64,000 nt of DNA from contig NZ_VFEU01000021.1 in the NCBI RefSeq assembly GCF_007858255.1, positions 1-64,000 on the forward strand. Direction: 5' to 3'. The stretch is from Pseudomonas rhodesiae (GTDB taxonomy: Bacteria > Pseudomonadota > Gammaproteobacteria > Pseudomonadales > Pseudomonadaceae). The notes under the pieces were generated by a model. The model was given only the letters and a program-made list of their open reading frames with translations, searched no databases and was not told where the DNA came from. The position numbers were made by a program, and so were the translations under genes. Shown in pieces: positions 8,770 to 17,043 of this stretch (the first letter of the stretch is position 1; each line of letters opens with the position of its first letter).

Positions 8770-9123
8770 TGATTTTCCCTAGCTCGGTTATTGCCGTCGC
8801 ATCGTGCAATGCACGATTTACCTCAACCAATTGCTGGCGTGACTGCAAACTTCTCGGACTCAGTTTTTTCCAAGAAGAAGCTTCCTTCGAAAAGTCATTG
8901 GGATACTCAGCTAAGCTTTGTATTCATCCATCTCAAATCCCCTGGACACATAATGTGCTTGATCCATCTGAACTGGAAATAGTCTGGGCGAATACGATCA
9001 TCGATCGCGACTCGGAAGTCGCATGCAGTGCAAATCAACGGGATCATGATCGATAGGCAGGTGATTGAGCGCGCCAAGAAAATTTTGGATCGGGTAACCC
9101 GCCAAAAAACGGTGGCGCAGTAA
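8770..9123 (+). pseudogene. 3' remnant of a CitE/HpcH-type aldolase-lyase gene
   Basis: Three reading-frame blocks in order resemble the C-terminal third of CitE-like (citryl/malyl-CoA lyase) proteins. LPQPIAGVTANFSD is in one frame (8821-8862). KSLGYSAKLCIHPSQI with LDPSELEIVWA is in a second (about 8892-8990). AVQINGIMIDRQVIERAKK, running to a TAA at 9121, is back in the first frame. At least two frameshifts separate the blocks and the N-terminal barrel is absent. The gene is dead; its original substrate cannot be inferred. Confidence 0.75.
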
Positions 9124-9274
9124 GGCTCGAATTTTGTTATGTGGCGCGCTCTACTGCTTGAGTGATGCTTGTACACCCTCGAATCGTCCTGGAGCTGGTC
9201 TCCATCTCTCTGCTAGAACGCAGGGTGGTTTGGGCGGCAAAACGTCATCACGCGCCAAAACTGAGTATGGAAGG

Positions 9275-12200
9275 CTAGCTTGCTCGTTCATGAAGGTTAA
9301 TGAATATCTCTCGGGACTCTGCTGATCTCTCCTTCACACTCGCCAGCAGAACCTGCAGCGGATGGAGCACCGTCGCACCCTCCTGTCGCTTAACCTGACT
9401 GCGGCAAGAATAGCCATCGGCAACAACTCGTCCCGATTGGTTAAACTTCTGGATGAGCAGCTTCCAGGATTGCCCATAGATCGTCTCCGACGTTTCGGCG
9501 TTTCTCGTTTCATGTCCGTAGGTACCCGACATCCCGCAGCAGCCACTTGCTTGTACCTGAAGCGTTAGTCCCATACGTTCAAAGATCTTCTGCCATTGGC
9601 CGATGCTTCCTGGTTCATTAGATTTTTCAGTGCAGTGCGGCAGGAAGTGGTAAGGCTCATCCACTTTCGTTACTTCATTTTGCGGCAACGCATTGATAAG
9701 CCACTCCTGCGTAAGCATCACCAGGGGAGCTTCGCCGGCGTCCAATATCTTGGCGTACTCCTGTCGGTACACCAAGGTCATCGCTGGGTCGAGCCCCACC
9801 AATGGAACTTGATACTGCTGAAGACTGAGCAACGACTTTCCATTGAAGCTGGCAGCCTTCTCAAATGTTTTGAGAAAGCCCTGCACCTGAAGGGGTTTGC
9901 CATTAGGCGCGTACGGTGCCAGGTAGACTTTGTAGCCAAGCCGAGAGATCAGCTCCACCCAGTCAACGAGCAACGGTGTTTCAAAAAAACGAGTGAAAGC
10001 GTCCTGTACAAGGATGACACTTTTCGCTCGCTGCTCACCTGAAAGAGTTTCCAGGCGTTCAGGCATTGCCACCTCCACGTTCCAGCGCCGGCAAACGGCC
10101 GCAAAATCCACCAGGCTGAGTAGAGGGCTATCTACCATCCCGGCAGCTCGTTCGAGTAACCAGCGAACCGGTCGAGCGCTCATCACGAAATTGTAGAGAC
10201 GCGGCATCTTGGCAATGTAAGGAACTGTGTATTCCAAGGAGCCGATCAGATAGTCCTTGAGGGGGCGCAAATACCGACTGTGATAAAGCTCAAGAAAGCG
10301 TGATCTAAACTCAGGCACATTCACTTTGACAGGGCATTGGCCTGCGCATGATTTGCATGCCAGGCAACCTGTCATCGCTTCATAAACCTCGTGCGAAAAA
10401 TCTTGCTGGCCCATCTTCTGTGCCAAGCTGTTAACGGCCCGATGTGCAAGGTTCTGAGGGGCAGCGGACAAACGCAGCCGATCACTTGCAGCCAGAACAT
10501 CAACGCCCTGCTCGCCCTGCAATCTCAGCCATTCACGTATCAGCGATGCTCGGCCTTTCGGAGAGTGAATTCGATTGCGCGTAGCCTTCCAGGATGGGCA
10601 CATGGCGTCATCAGGATCGAAGTTGTAGCAAGCGCCATTGCCATTGCAATGAACAGCAGTGTCATAGCTTTGCCAAACACGCTCATCAATTGTCCGGTCT
10701 AAATCACCGCGCAACGCCACTTGGTCAACGCGTGTCAGTCGAGAACCCGGGACAGTTTTCGGCGTTGCAATCTTGCCTGGATTGAGTTGATTGTGTGGGT
10801 CAAAGGCTGCCTTCAGCTCCTGTAAAGCCGGGTACAAATCGCCGAAGTAATCTGGCACATACTGCGACCGCAAGCCCTTGCCATGCTCCCCCCATAACAA
10901 CCCGCCATGTTTTTGAGTCAAGGCAGCGACCGCATCGGAAATCGGTCGGATCAAGGCCGCCTGAACAGGATCTTTCATATCCAGGATCGGGCGCACGTGC
11001 AGTACACCGGCGTCGACGTGGCCGAACATACCGTACTGCAAGTTATAGCTATCCAGGAGCGCTCGAAACTCCTGGATGAAGTCAGCAAGGTTTTCGGGAG
11101 GAACAGCGGTGTCCTCGACAAACGGCTGTGGTCTGGCCTCTCCTTTGACGTTGCCCAACAAACCCACTGCGCGCTTACGCATCGCATAAACCCGCTTTAG
11201 CGCATCAGCTCCGATCGCCAGCGTGTGCCCCAAGCGCACAACAGAGGTATCGCGCTGTAGGTGCAGTACGAATTCATGAACACTCTGCAGAACAACCTCT
11301 TCATCGTCTCCGCTAAATTCAATGAGGTTGATCCCCAGCGTCGGTGTATCAGGATCTTCAGGGAAATACTCTGAGACGCCGTGCCAGACAATATCTTTCA
11401 TCGCCAGCATCAGCACTTTGGAGTCCACGGTCTCGATCGACAGCGGCTTCATTTCCATCAGAGCCTTCGCATCGCGCAAGGCATCCATAAATCCGGCGTA
11501 ACGTACGTTAACCAGAATGGAATATTTCGGGATAGGCAAGACGTTCAGTTTTGCCTCAACGATGAATCCAAGCGACCCTTCAGAGCCACAAAGCACACTA
11601 TTCAGATTGAAGCGTCCGTCCGATTCGCGCAGGTGTGCCAGGTCATAACCGGTCAGGCAGCGATTGAGTTTGGGGAAGGTGTTTCTGATCAATTCAGCTT
11701 GAGTATCGGCGATGTCCAAAACACATCTGTAGACCTCACCGACCCGGTCTTTGCGCCTTGTCAGCGCGGGCAAATGCTCCGCGTCGACAGCTGAACTGGT
11801 GAGACGATTACCGCCAAGCAATACTGTAGAAAGCTCGAGAACGTGATCGCGAGTCTTGCCATAGGTACAGCTCCCCTGACCACTCGCATCGGTGTTGATC
11901 ATCCCTCCAATAGTCGCGCGATTCGACGTTGAGAGTTCAGGTGCAAAGAACAATCCATAGGGTTTGAGTGCCGCGTTCAACTGATCCTTAACCACACCAC
12001 TCTGTACTCTGACCCAGCGCTCCTGGACATTGATTTCCAGGATGTTGTTGAGATGCCTGGACAGGTCGACCACCACACCGTCAGTAAGCGATTGCCCATT
12101 GGTGCCAGTACCTCCACCTCGAGGCGTGAGCACCACTGTACTGTGCTCAGCATTACTGACCAGCCGCGCCAAAATCTCCACATCCTGCGCGTCCAATGGA

Positions 12201-12370
12201 AACAAAGCAGCTTGGGGCAGACGCTGGTAAATAGAATTGTCGGTAGCTAATACCGTTCGGTCGCCATAGTTGCGGGCAATTTCACCTTGAAACCCCGCCC
12301 CTTGGAGCGCGTTCAGAAAAGCGTCATAGGTCGTTTTCTGGGTATTTGGAGGTGATAACCGGGCAATCAT
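9275..12370 (-). CDS. ydiJ: YdiJ-type D-2-hydroxyglutarate dehydrogenase (FAD and Fe-S)
   Basis: 1031-residue two-domain flavoprotein closely resembling E. coli YdiJ (about 1018 residues), an oxidoreductase now assigned to D-2-hydroxyglutarate oxidation to 2-oxoglutarate. Residues 1 to about 560 form the FAD_binding_4/FAD-oxidase part with TPRGGGTGTNG, APELSTSNRATIGG and MFGHVDAGVLHVRP. The rest is a GlpC/GlcF-like Fe-S half with CNGNGACYNFD (near 574), CLACKSCAGQCPVK (near 667) and the CCG motif SGCCGMSGTYGHE (near 943). It is transcribed divergently from a LysR gene with a 158-base shared promoter. Presence near an HglS-like gene, whose product would be D-2-hydroxyglutarate, fits this role. 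Confidence 0.93.
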   Translation of the reverse strand: MIARLSPPNTQKTTYDAFLNALQGAGFQGEIARNYGDRTVLATDNSIYQRLPQAALFPLDAQDVEILARLVSNAEHSTVVLTPRGGGTGTNGQSLTDGVVVDLSRHLNNILEINVQERWVRVQSGVVKDQLNAALKPYGLFFAPELSTSNRATIGGMINTDASGQGSCTYGKTRDHVLELSTVLLGGNRLTSSAVDAEHLPALTRRKDRVGEVYRCVLDIADTQAELIRNTFPKLNRCLTGYDLAHLRESDGRFNLNSVLCGSEGSLGFIVEAKLNVLPIPKYSILVNVRYAGFMDALRDAKALMEMKPLSIETVDSKVLMLAMKDIVWHGVSEYFPEDPDTPTLGINLIEFSGDDEEVVLQSVHEFVLHLQRDTSVVRLGHTLAIGADALKRVYAMRKRAVGLLGNVKGEARPQPFVEDTAVPPENLADFIQEFRALLDSYNLQYGMFGHVDAGVLHVRPILDMKDPVQAALIRPISDAVAALTQKHGGLLWGEHGKGLRSQYVPDYFGDLYPALQELKAAFDPHNQLNPGKIATPKTVPGSRLTRVDQVALRGDLDRTIDERVWQSYDTAVHCNGNGACYNFDPDDAMCPSWKATRNRIHSPKGRASLIREWLRLQGEQGVDVLAASDRLRLSAAPQNLAHRAVNSLAQKMGQQDFSHEVYEAMTGCLACKSCAGQCPVKVNVPEFRSRFLELYHSRYLRPLKDYLIGSLEYTVPYIAKMPRLYNFVMSARPVRWLLERAAGMVDSPLLSLVDFAAVCRRWNVEVAMPERLETLSGEQRAKSVILVQDAFTRFFETPLLVDWVELISRLGYKVYLAPYAPNGKPLQVQGFLKTFEKAASFNGKSLLSLQQYQVPLVGLDPAMTLVYRQEYAKILDAGEAPLVMLTQEWLINALPQNEVTKVDEPYHFLPHCTEKSNEPGSIGQWQKIFERMGLTLQVQASGCCGMSGTYGHETRNAETSETIYGQSWKLLIQKFNQSGRVVADGYSCRSQVKRQEGATVLHPLQVLLASVKERSAESREIFINLHERAS

Positions 12371-12404
12371 GATGGAATTCCTACGGGCTAAAAAGCTAAT
12401 CTAT

Positions 12405-12423
12405 GCATTCGCATTACGTATGC
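12405..12423. promoter_or_regulatory. Candidate LysR operator (GCAT-N11-ATGC)
   Basis: In the divergent ydiJ/LysR promoter region there is an exact dyad GCAT, 11 bases, ATGC. It fits the T-N11-A rule of LysR binding boxes and is symmetrical beyond the core T and A. It lies 35 bases before the ydiJ start and about 105 before the regulator start. Assignment to the adjacent regulator is inference from position. Confidence 0.5.
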
Positions 12424-12528
12424 TTAGTACAGGGCGCACCGAGTAGCTGCATAAGGTTTCAATGATTCTTGCGCCTACGCACGCTTGGAACAAACGTAAT
12501 TTCTGCTGGTTTTGCATGAGCTTTATGA

Positions 12529-13431
12529 ATGAACGCGAGAAGACTGACCCCCTCAATGTCGCTGTTGGTTGCCTTCGAAGCTGCTGCGCGCCATTGCAGC
12601 TTCACCAAGGCAGCAGAAGAGCTGGCGTTGACCCAGAGCGCTGTCAGCCGCCAGGTACAAACCTTGGAGGCTCAACTTGAAATCGAGCTCTTCAGGCGTG
12701 AAGGCCGAAAGATTGAACTGACGGCTGCCGGCGCGCTGTATCAACACGAGTTGACGGCGGCTTTGGGTCGCATTCGAAGCGCAACATTGCAGACCATTTC
12801 GTACAAGAATGACGGTGGCCCACTGAGCCTGGCGGTACTGCCGACACTAGGTTCGAAATGGCTGCTTCCACGGATGCATGAGTTCTACGCAAAACACCCG
12901 GAAATCCTGGTTCACATACATTCGAGAATCATCCGGGAGGACGTGCACTCTTCAACTCACGACATGAACGCAATCATCTGCGTCGGCTCCGGGGATTGGC
13001 CAGGCTACATTTCACATAAGTTGCTCACTGAAAAACTGGTAGTGGTTGCCAGTCCTGCAGCGCTGCCCGAGTACCGCTCAATGACACCTGCGAACGTTGC
13101 TGAGCATGCATTGTTAAATGTCGTATCGAGGCCCAGTGCCTGGTCTGACTGGTTCGACAACCATAACGTTGACCACAGAAACATGCGTTCAGGCCCGAGC
13201 TTTGAGCTCACGGCTCACCTCATTCAGGCGGTATCAGCAGGGATTGGAATTGGCCTAGTTCCAGAAATTCTTGTGCAGGATGAATTGAAGAGCGGCGAAC
13301 TCGTTGCATTGTTTGAACCGATGGAAAGCGGTCGTAGCTACTATCTTATCTACGCGACTCGATATCAGAATTTACCCTCATTGAATGCATTTAGTGCCTG
13401 GCTTTTGTCGCTACCATTTCCAGACAAATGA
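12529..13431 (+). CDS. LysR-family regulator (GcvA-like), divergent to ydiJ
   Basis: 300-residue LysR protein. The DNA-binding part reads LLVAFEAAARHCSFTKAAEE and LALTQSAVSRQVQTLE, the pattern of the GcvA/DsdC-like branch, followed by an effector domain with LAVLPTLGSKWLLPR and AGIGIGLVPEIL. A second ATG at codon 10 would also keep the whole domain. Divergent arrangement with ydiJ and a T-N11-A dyad between them suggest that it controls ydiJ, perhaps in response to a hydroxy or oxo acid; the effector is unknown. Confidence 0.9.
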   Translation: MNARRLTPSMSLLVAFEAAARHCSFTKAAEELALTQSAVSRQVQTLEAQLEIELFRREGRKIELTAAGALYQHELTAALGRIRSATLQTISYKNDGGPLSLAVLPTLGSKWLLPRMHEFYAKHPEILVHIHSRIIREDVHSSTHDMNAIICVGSGDWPGYISHKLLTEKLVVVASPAALPEYRSMTPANVAEHALLNVVSRPSAWSDWFDNHNVDHRNMRSGPSFELTAHLIQAVSAGIGIGLVPEILVQDELKSGELVALFEPMESGRSYYLIYATRYQNLPSLNAFSAWLLSLPFPDK

Positions 13432-13525
13432 GGTGTGAGACTTAAACCGTTGCACTGCTGCCGGCCTGTCACATTTTGCTCCCCCCTCCGCCATACCGGC
13501 CCACACGGGCCCTGCCAATCCCGCC

Positions 13526-13553
13526 ACAAACGGGGGTACAGACGGGGGTAGAA
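13526..13553. repeat. Short direct repeat ACGGGGGTA beside tRNA-Ser
   Basis: ACGGGGGTA occurs twice in tandem-like spacing within 28 bases, about 65 bases from the tRNA-Ser 3' end. It is located between the tRNA terminator and the accessory region. It could be a recombination-related trace at the island border, but nothing else confirms this. Confidence 0.3.
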
Positions 13554-13566
13554 ACCAAATCACAGG

Positions 13567-13605
13567 CAAAAAAAATCCCGCAAAGCCCCTGGCTTGCGGG
13601 ATTTC
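13567..13605 (-). terminator. Rho-independent terminator of tRNA-Ser
   Basis: On the minus strand AAATCCCGCAA, a short GC-rich loop and TTGCGGGATTT form a long perfect stem followed by a T run. It lies about 12 bases after the tRNA 3' end, so it ends the tRNA transcript. Confidence 0.85.
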
Positions 13606-13616
13606 TCTTTCATGTT

Positions 13617-13707
13617 TGGCGGGAAACCAGGGATTCGAACCCTGGAGACGCTATTAACGTCCGCCGGTTTTCAAGACCGGTGCATTCAACCACTCTGCCA
13701 ATTTCCC
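13617..13707 (-). tRNA. tRNA-Ser (anticodon UGA)
   Basis: 91-nucleotide class II tRNA read on the minus strand. The acceptor strand GGGAAAT pairs with GTTTCCC (one T-G pair), followed by discriminator G and an encoded CCA. The anticodon stem CCGGT/ACCGG encloses CTTGAAA, giving anticodon TGA for serine UCA codons. A long variable arm (GCGGACGTTAATAGCGTC) and a normal TTCGAAT T loop confirm serine. The 3' end faces the accessory region at 1-13.6 kb, the orientation expected of a tRNA used as an integration site. Confidence 0.97.
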
Positions 13708-13859
13708 TTGTGCGACACAGGAGAATAATAGCCCATCCCGTCTCAGCGGGCGCCATAATACCCGAATGAAACACACTGTCAAACTCTCGCCATCGCTTGT
13801 TACAGAGCGTCTGTTATGATCTTTGCGACTGAACGTTTCAAAACCCAAGGAGTGTCGCC

Positions 13860-14531
13860 ATGCGCGAACAGAATTACGCAGTGAATGGCAACGCCCAGGC
13901 TGAGCAGCTTGAAGTCAGCCGCGTGTTGCGCAACACCTATGGCCTGCTCGCCCTCACCCTCGCCTTCAGTGGCGTGATGGCGTTCGTGGCGCAGCAGATG
14001 CGTGTCGGCTACCCGAATATCTTTGTGGTGCTGATCGGTTTCTACGGTCTGTTCTTCCTCACCAACAAGCTGCGCGATTCGGCCTGGGGCCTGGTGTCGG
14101 CGTTTGCCTTGACCGGTTTCATGGGTTTTATCCTCGGCCCGATTCTTAACCGCTACCTTGGAATGGCTGGCGGCGCAGAAGTGGTCAGTTCGGCGTTTGC
14201 CATGACCGCGCTGGTGTTCGGTGGTCTGTCGGCTTATGTGCTGGTCACCCGTAAAGACATGAGCTTCCTGGGCGGCTTCATCACCGCAGGTTTCTTCGTG
14301 TTGCTGGCGGCTGTGGTTGCGGGCATGTTCTTCCAGATCAGTGGCCTGCAACTGGCGATCAGCGCCGGTTTCGTGCTGTTTTCCTCGGTGTGCATCCTGT
14401 TCCAGACCAGCGCCATCATCCACGGCGGTGAGCGCAACTACATCATGGCGACCGTGAGCCTGTATGTATCGATCTACAACCTGTTCATCAGCCTGTTGCA
14501 GATCTTCGGCATCATGAGCCGTGACGACTGA
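13860..14531 (+). CDS. yccA: Bax inhibitor-1 / YccA family membrane protein
   Basis: 223-residue inner-membrane protein with seven hydrophobic segments. It belongs to the BI-1/YccA (UPF0005) family, whose E. coli member YccA binds and modulates the FtsH protease. The family length is about 220. Typical marks are an N-terminal soluble stretch of about 25 residues, the first helix pair GLLALTLAFSGVMAF and the C-terminal SLYVSIYNLFISLLQIFG. A good ribosome site AAGGAG stands before the ATG. It is a single gene bounded by tRNA-Ser upstream and a strong terminator downstream. The function in Pseudomonas is inferred from the family. Confidence 0.93.
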   Translation: MREQNYAVNGNAQAEQLEVSRVLRNTYGLLALTLAFSGVMAFVAQQMRVGYPNIFVVLIGFYGLFFLTNKLRDSAWGLVSAFALTGFMGFILGPILNRYLGMAGGAEVVSSAFAMTALVFGGLSAYVLVTRKDMSFLGGFITAGFFVLLAAVVAGMFFQISGLQLAISAGFVLFSSVCILFQTSAIIHGGERNYIMATVSLYVSIYNLFISLLQIFGIMSRDD

Positions 14532-14544
14532 TTCACTGCGGTAT

Positions 14545-14586
14545 AAAAAATGCCCCGCATCGAAAGATGCGGGGCATTTTTATTTT
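14545..14586. terminator. Bidirectional terminator between yccA and murB
   Basis: TGCCCCGCATC, GAAA loop and GATGCGGGGCA make a perfect 11-bp stem flanked by A and T runs. It lies between the convergent yccA and murB genes and can stop transcription from both. Confidence 0.92.
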
Positions 14587-14593
14587 CGCGGGA

Positions 14594-15613
14594 TCAATAC
14601 TGGTTGGGTTCCATTTCCAGCTCAACCTTGAAGCGCTCGGCAATATCGCGCTGGATGCGCTGGGCCAGGTGGGCGATGTCGTGTCCTGAGGCGCCGCCAT
14701 AATTGACCAGAACCAACGCTTGCAGCGCGTGCACGCCTGCGTCGCCCTCCCGGAAGCCCTTCCACCCGGCCTTGTCGATCAGCCAGCCGGCGGCGAGTTT
14801 CATCTGCCCGTCGGCCTGAGGATAGGCCACCAGATCCGGATACAGCGCCTTGAGCTCTTCGGCCAACGCCTTGGACACCAGCGGATTTTTGAAGAAGCTG
14901 CCGGCGTTGCCCAGCACGGTCGGGTCCGGCAGTTTTTCCTGGCGGATACTGCAAATTGCCCGGCTCACATCACTTGGCGTGGCCTCGGTGATGCCCTGCC
15001 CGGCCAATCGTTGCTGTACCGGGCCGTAATCAAGCTTGAGGTGATTGGCACGACTGAGGGCAAAGCGCACACGCAGGATCAGCCAACGACCGGTCTCATG
15101 CTTAAACACACTGTCGCGATAGGCGAAGCCGCAGTCTTCCAGGCTGAAGTCGCGTAATTCCCCAGTGTGGCGATCCAGAGCGGTCAGGCCTGCAAACACG
15201 TCCTTGATCTCTACGCCATAGGCACCGATGTTTTGCATGGGGGCCGCGCCGACGGTGCCTGGGATCAGGCTGAGGTTTTCCAACCCACATAAGCCCTGCG
15301 CGAGGGTCCACAGCACAAAGGGATGCCAAGCCTCCCCTGCCTCGGCTTCGACCACTACCTGCATGCCGTCATCCTGCAATATCCGAATGCCTTGGGTAGC
15401 CATGCGCAGCACCAGCGCTGGAATATCCTGGGTCAGCAGCAAGTTGCTACCGCCGCCAATCACCAACAGTGGCAGCGACCGCGTCGCAGCATAGGCCAGC
15501 GCTTCGCGCACATCGTCATCGCTGCGGGCTTCGGCAAACAGCTGAGCACGCACATCGATGCCAAAGCTGTTGAATGGCTTGAGCGACGCTTGCGGGCGCA
15601 CATGCAGAGTCAT
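14594..15613 (-). CDS. murB: UDP-N-acetylenolpyruvoylglucosamine reductase MurB
   Basis: 339-residue cytosolic flavoenzyme that reduces enolpyruvyl-UDP-GlcNAc to UDP-MurNAc with NADPH, the second committed step of peptidoglycan precursor synthesis. It has the FAD-binding GGGSNLLL near residue 55, the type I MurB motif GAYGVEIKD, the catalytic-region YRDSVF, and the active-site serine in GNAGSFFKNP near 230. The length matches E. coli-type (class I) MurB. It is the last gene of a minus-strand chain and overlaps the phosphatase gene by four bases. Confidence 0.97.
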   Translation of the reverse strand: MTLHVRPQASLKPFNSFGIDVRAQLFAEARSDDDVREALAYAATRSLPLLVIGGGSNLLLTQDIPALVLRMATQGIRILQDDGMQVVVEAEAGEAWHPFVLWTLAQGLCGLENLSLIPGTVGAAPMQNIGAYGVEIKDVFAGLTALDRHTGELRDFSLEDCGFAYRDSVFKHETGRWLILRVRFALSRANHLKLDYGPVQQRLAGQGITEATPSDVSRAICSIRQEKLPDPTVLGNAGSFFKNPLVSKALAEELKALYPDLVAYPQADGQMKLAAGWLIDKAGWKGFREGDAGVHALQALVLVNYGGASGHDIAHLAQRIQRDIAERFKVELEMEPNQY

Positions 15614-16074
15614 AACCGCCCCTTCAATTCAACCACCAATAAATCGCAGGCCCGCTCGATCAGGTCCAGGACCCGTTCGAAGCCTTGTTCGCCCTCATAA
15701 TACGGGTCTGGCACTTCGTCCACTTCCCCTTCGTAACGGCGCAAAAACAGGTCAAGTTCCGCCTTGCCCTGAGTGGGTTGGAGCGCCTTGAGGTTGCGCA
15801 GGTTGCTATGGTCCATGGCCAGGATCAGGTCGTAACGAGCAAAATCGGCGCGCGAGACCTGCTGGGCGCGCTGGGCCGACAAGTCATAACCGCGCACCAG
15901 CGCCGCCCGCTGGCTGCGCTGGTCGGGCGGGTTGCCGACATGCCAGTCGCCGGTACCGGCCGATGCGACCTCGATTTGACCCGCCAGGCCCGCCTCACGC
16001 AATTTATGGCGCAGAACCCCCTCGGCAGTCGGCGAACGGCAGATATTGCCCAGGCACACGAACAAGACTTCCAT
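15610..16074 (-). CDS. Low-molecular-weight protein-tyrosine phosphatase
   Basis: 154-residue arsenate reductase/LMW-PTP fold enzyme. The P-loop VCLGNICRSPTAEG at the N-terminus carries the catalytic cysteine and arginine of the CX5R motif, and the general acid Asp is in the DPYYEG motif near residue 125. Such proteins dephosphorylate tyrosine kinases or other substrates, often in polysaccharide systems, but no kinase gene is adjacent. The ATG at 16074 overlaps the kdsB stop as ATGA, indicating translational coupling inside the kdsB-murB chain; a TTG one codon earlier is less likely. Confidence 0.93.
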   Translation of the reverse strand: MEVLFVCLGNICRSPTAEGVLRHKLREAGLAGQIEVASAGTGDWHVGNPPDQRSQRAALVRGYDLSAQRAQQVSRADFARYDLILAMDHSNLRNLKALQPTQGKAELDLFLRRYEGEVDEVPDPYYEGEQGFERVLDLIERACDLLVVELKGRL

Positions 16075-16838
16075 CAAGCCCCCAGCAAACGACGGACGCG
16101 CTCAAGGTCTTCCTGGGTATCGACGCCGGCCGGCGGTGCTTCCAGGGCGTCGCCCACATGTATGCGCACGCCATGCCACAAAGCCCGCAGTTGCTCTAGG
16201 GATTCGGTATTTTCCAACCAGCACGGGCCCCAGCTGACAAAGTCATGCAGGAACCCGGCGCGGTAGGCATAGATACCGATATGGCGGCGATAAGGCACAC
16301 CTTCGGGTAACGCGTCGGGGCGCTTGGCAAACGCATCGCGCGCCCAAGGCAAGGTGGAACGGCTGAAAGTCAGGGCAAGGCCATTGATATCGCTGACCAC
16401 CTTGACCACGTTAGGGTTGAACAGGGTTTCGATATCTTCAATCGGCTCGGCCAGGGTCGCCATGCGCGCTTCACCATGGGCAGCCAGGTTGGCGGCGACC
16501 TGATCGATCACACTGGGCGGGATCAGCGGCTCGTCGCCTTGCACATTGACCACGATAGCGTCTGGCGCCAGACCCAGTTGCGTGGCCACTTCGGCCAGGC
16601 GATCCGTACCGGAATTGTGATCTTCACGCGTCAGCACTGCTTCAGCGCCAAAGCCTTTGCAAACGTCGATGATGCGCGGGTCGTCGGTGGCGACCACCAC
16701 CCGCTCGGCGCTGCTTTTACAAGCCTGTTCCCATACCAGCTGGATCATCGGCTTGCTGCCGATCAACTGCAGCGGTTTGCCGGGCAGACGGGTCGATGCA
16801 TAACGCGAGGGGATGACAACGGTAAAGGCGGTGGTCAT
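16074..16838 (-). CDS. kdsB: 3-deoxy-manno-octulosonate cytidylyltransferase KdsB
   Basis: 254-residue cytosolic enzyme that activates Kdo with CTP to CMP-Kdo for lipid A-core assembly. The N-terminus has the nucleotide-binding [15 protein letters not shown]. Further family segments are NVQGDEPLI near residue 97 and RHIGIYAYR near 180. The length equals the family norm. The start overlaps the stop of the preceding ycaR-like gene and the stop overlaps the phosphatase start. It shares this chain with lpxK, a second LPS gene. Confidence 0.97.
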   Translation of the reverse strand: MTTAFTVVIPSRYASTRLPGKPLQLIGSKPMIQLVWEQACKSSAERVVVATDDPRIIDVCKGFGAEAVLTREDHNSGTDRLAEVATQLGLAPDAIVVNVQGDEPLIPPSVIDQVAANLAAHGEARMATLAEPIEDIETLFNPNVVKVVSDINGLALTFSRSTLPWARDAFAKRPDALPEGVPYRRHIGIYAYRAGFLHDFVSWGPCWLENTESLEQLRALWHGVRIHVGDALEAPPAGVDTQEDLERVRRLLGA

Positions 16839-17020
16839 TTATCCAGACGCTCTTCGGTGGTCAGGGTGCGGGCTTCGCTCTCCAGCATCACCGGGATGCC
16901 ATCACGAATCGGATACGCCAGACCGGCGCCTCTGCTGATCAGCTCGGTTTTGTCGGCACTGAGCTTGAGCGGGCCTTTGCAGATCGGGCAAGCGAGGATA
17001 TCGAGCAGTTTGGTGTCCAT
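16835..17020 (-). CDS. Trm112/YcaR-family small protein
   Basis: 61-residue protein of the YcaR/UPF0434 (Trm112-like) family. It shows the zinc-ribbon-like start [14 protein letters not shown] and the conserved [12 protein letters not shown], but only one CxxC pair. In many proteobacteria it lies between lpxK and kdsB, as here, and its exact job is not settled. The ATG at 17020 is selected because it gives the standard short family length; longer upstream reading has no similarity. Both ends are tightly linked to the neighbouring genes. Confidence 0.93.
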   Translation of the reverse strand: MDTKLLDILACPICKGPLKLSADKTELISRGAGLAYPIRDGIPVMLESEARTLTTEERLDK

Positions 17021-17043
17021 GAATATGTCCTGGTAGGCAGCGT

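Noticed and set aside
13476-13769. 97-codon plus-strand frame across the tRNA-Ser gene
   Set aside because: It runs through the tRNA and its terminator; this is a chance frame.
15610-16074. Possible tyrosine-kinase/polysaccharide export locus around the phosphatase gene
   Set aside because: The phosphatase is embedded in LPS and peptidoglycan precursor genes; no Wzc-like kinase or Wza-like exporter is present.
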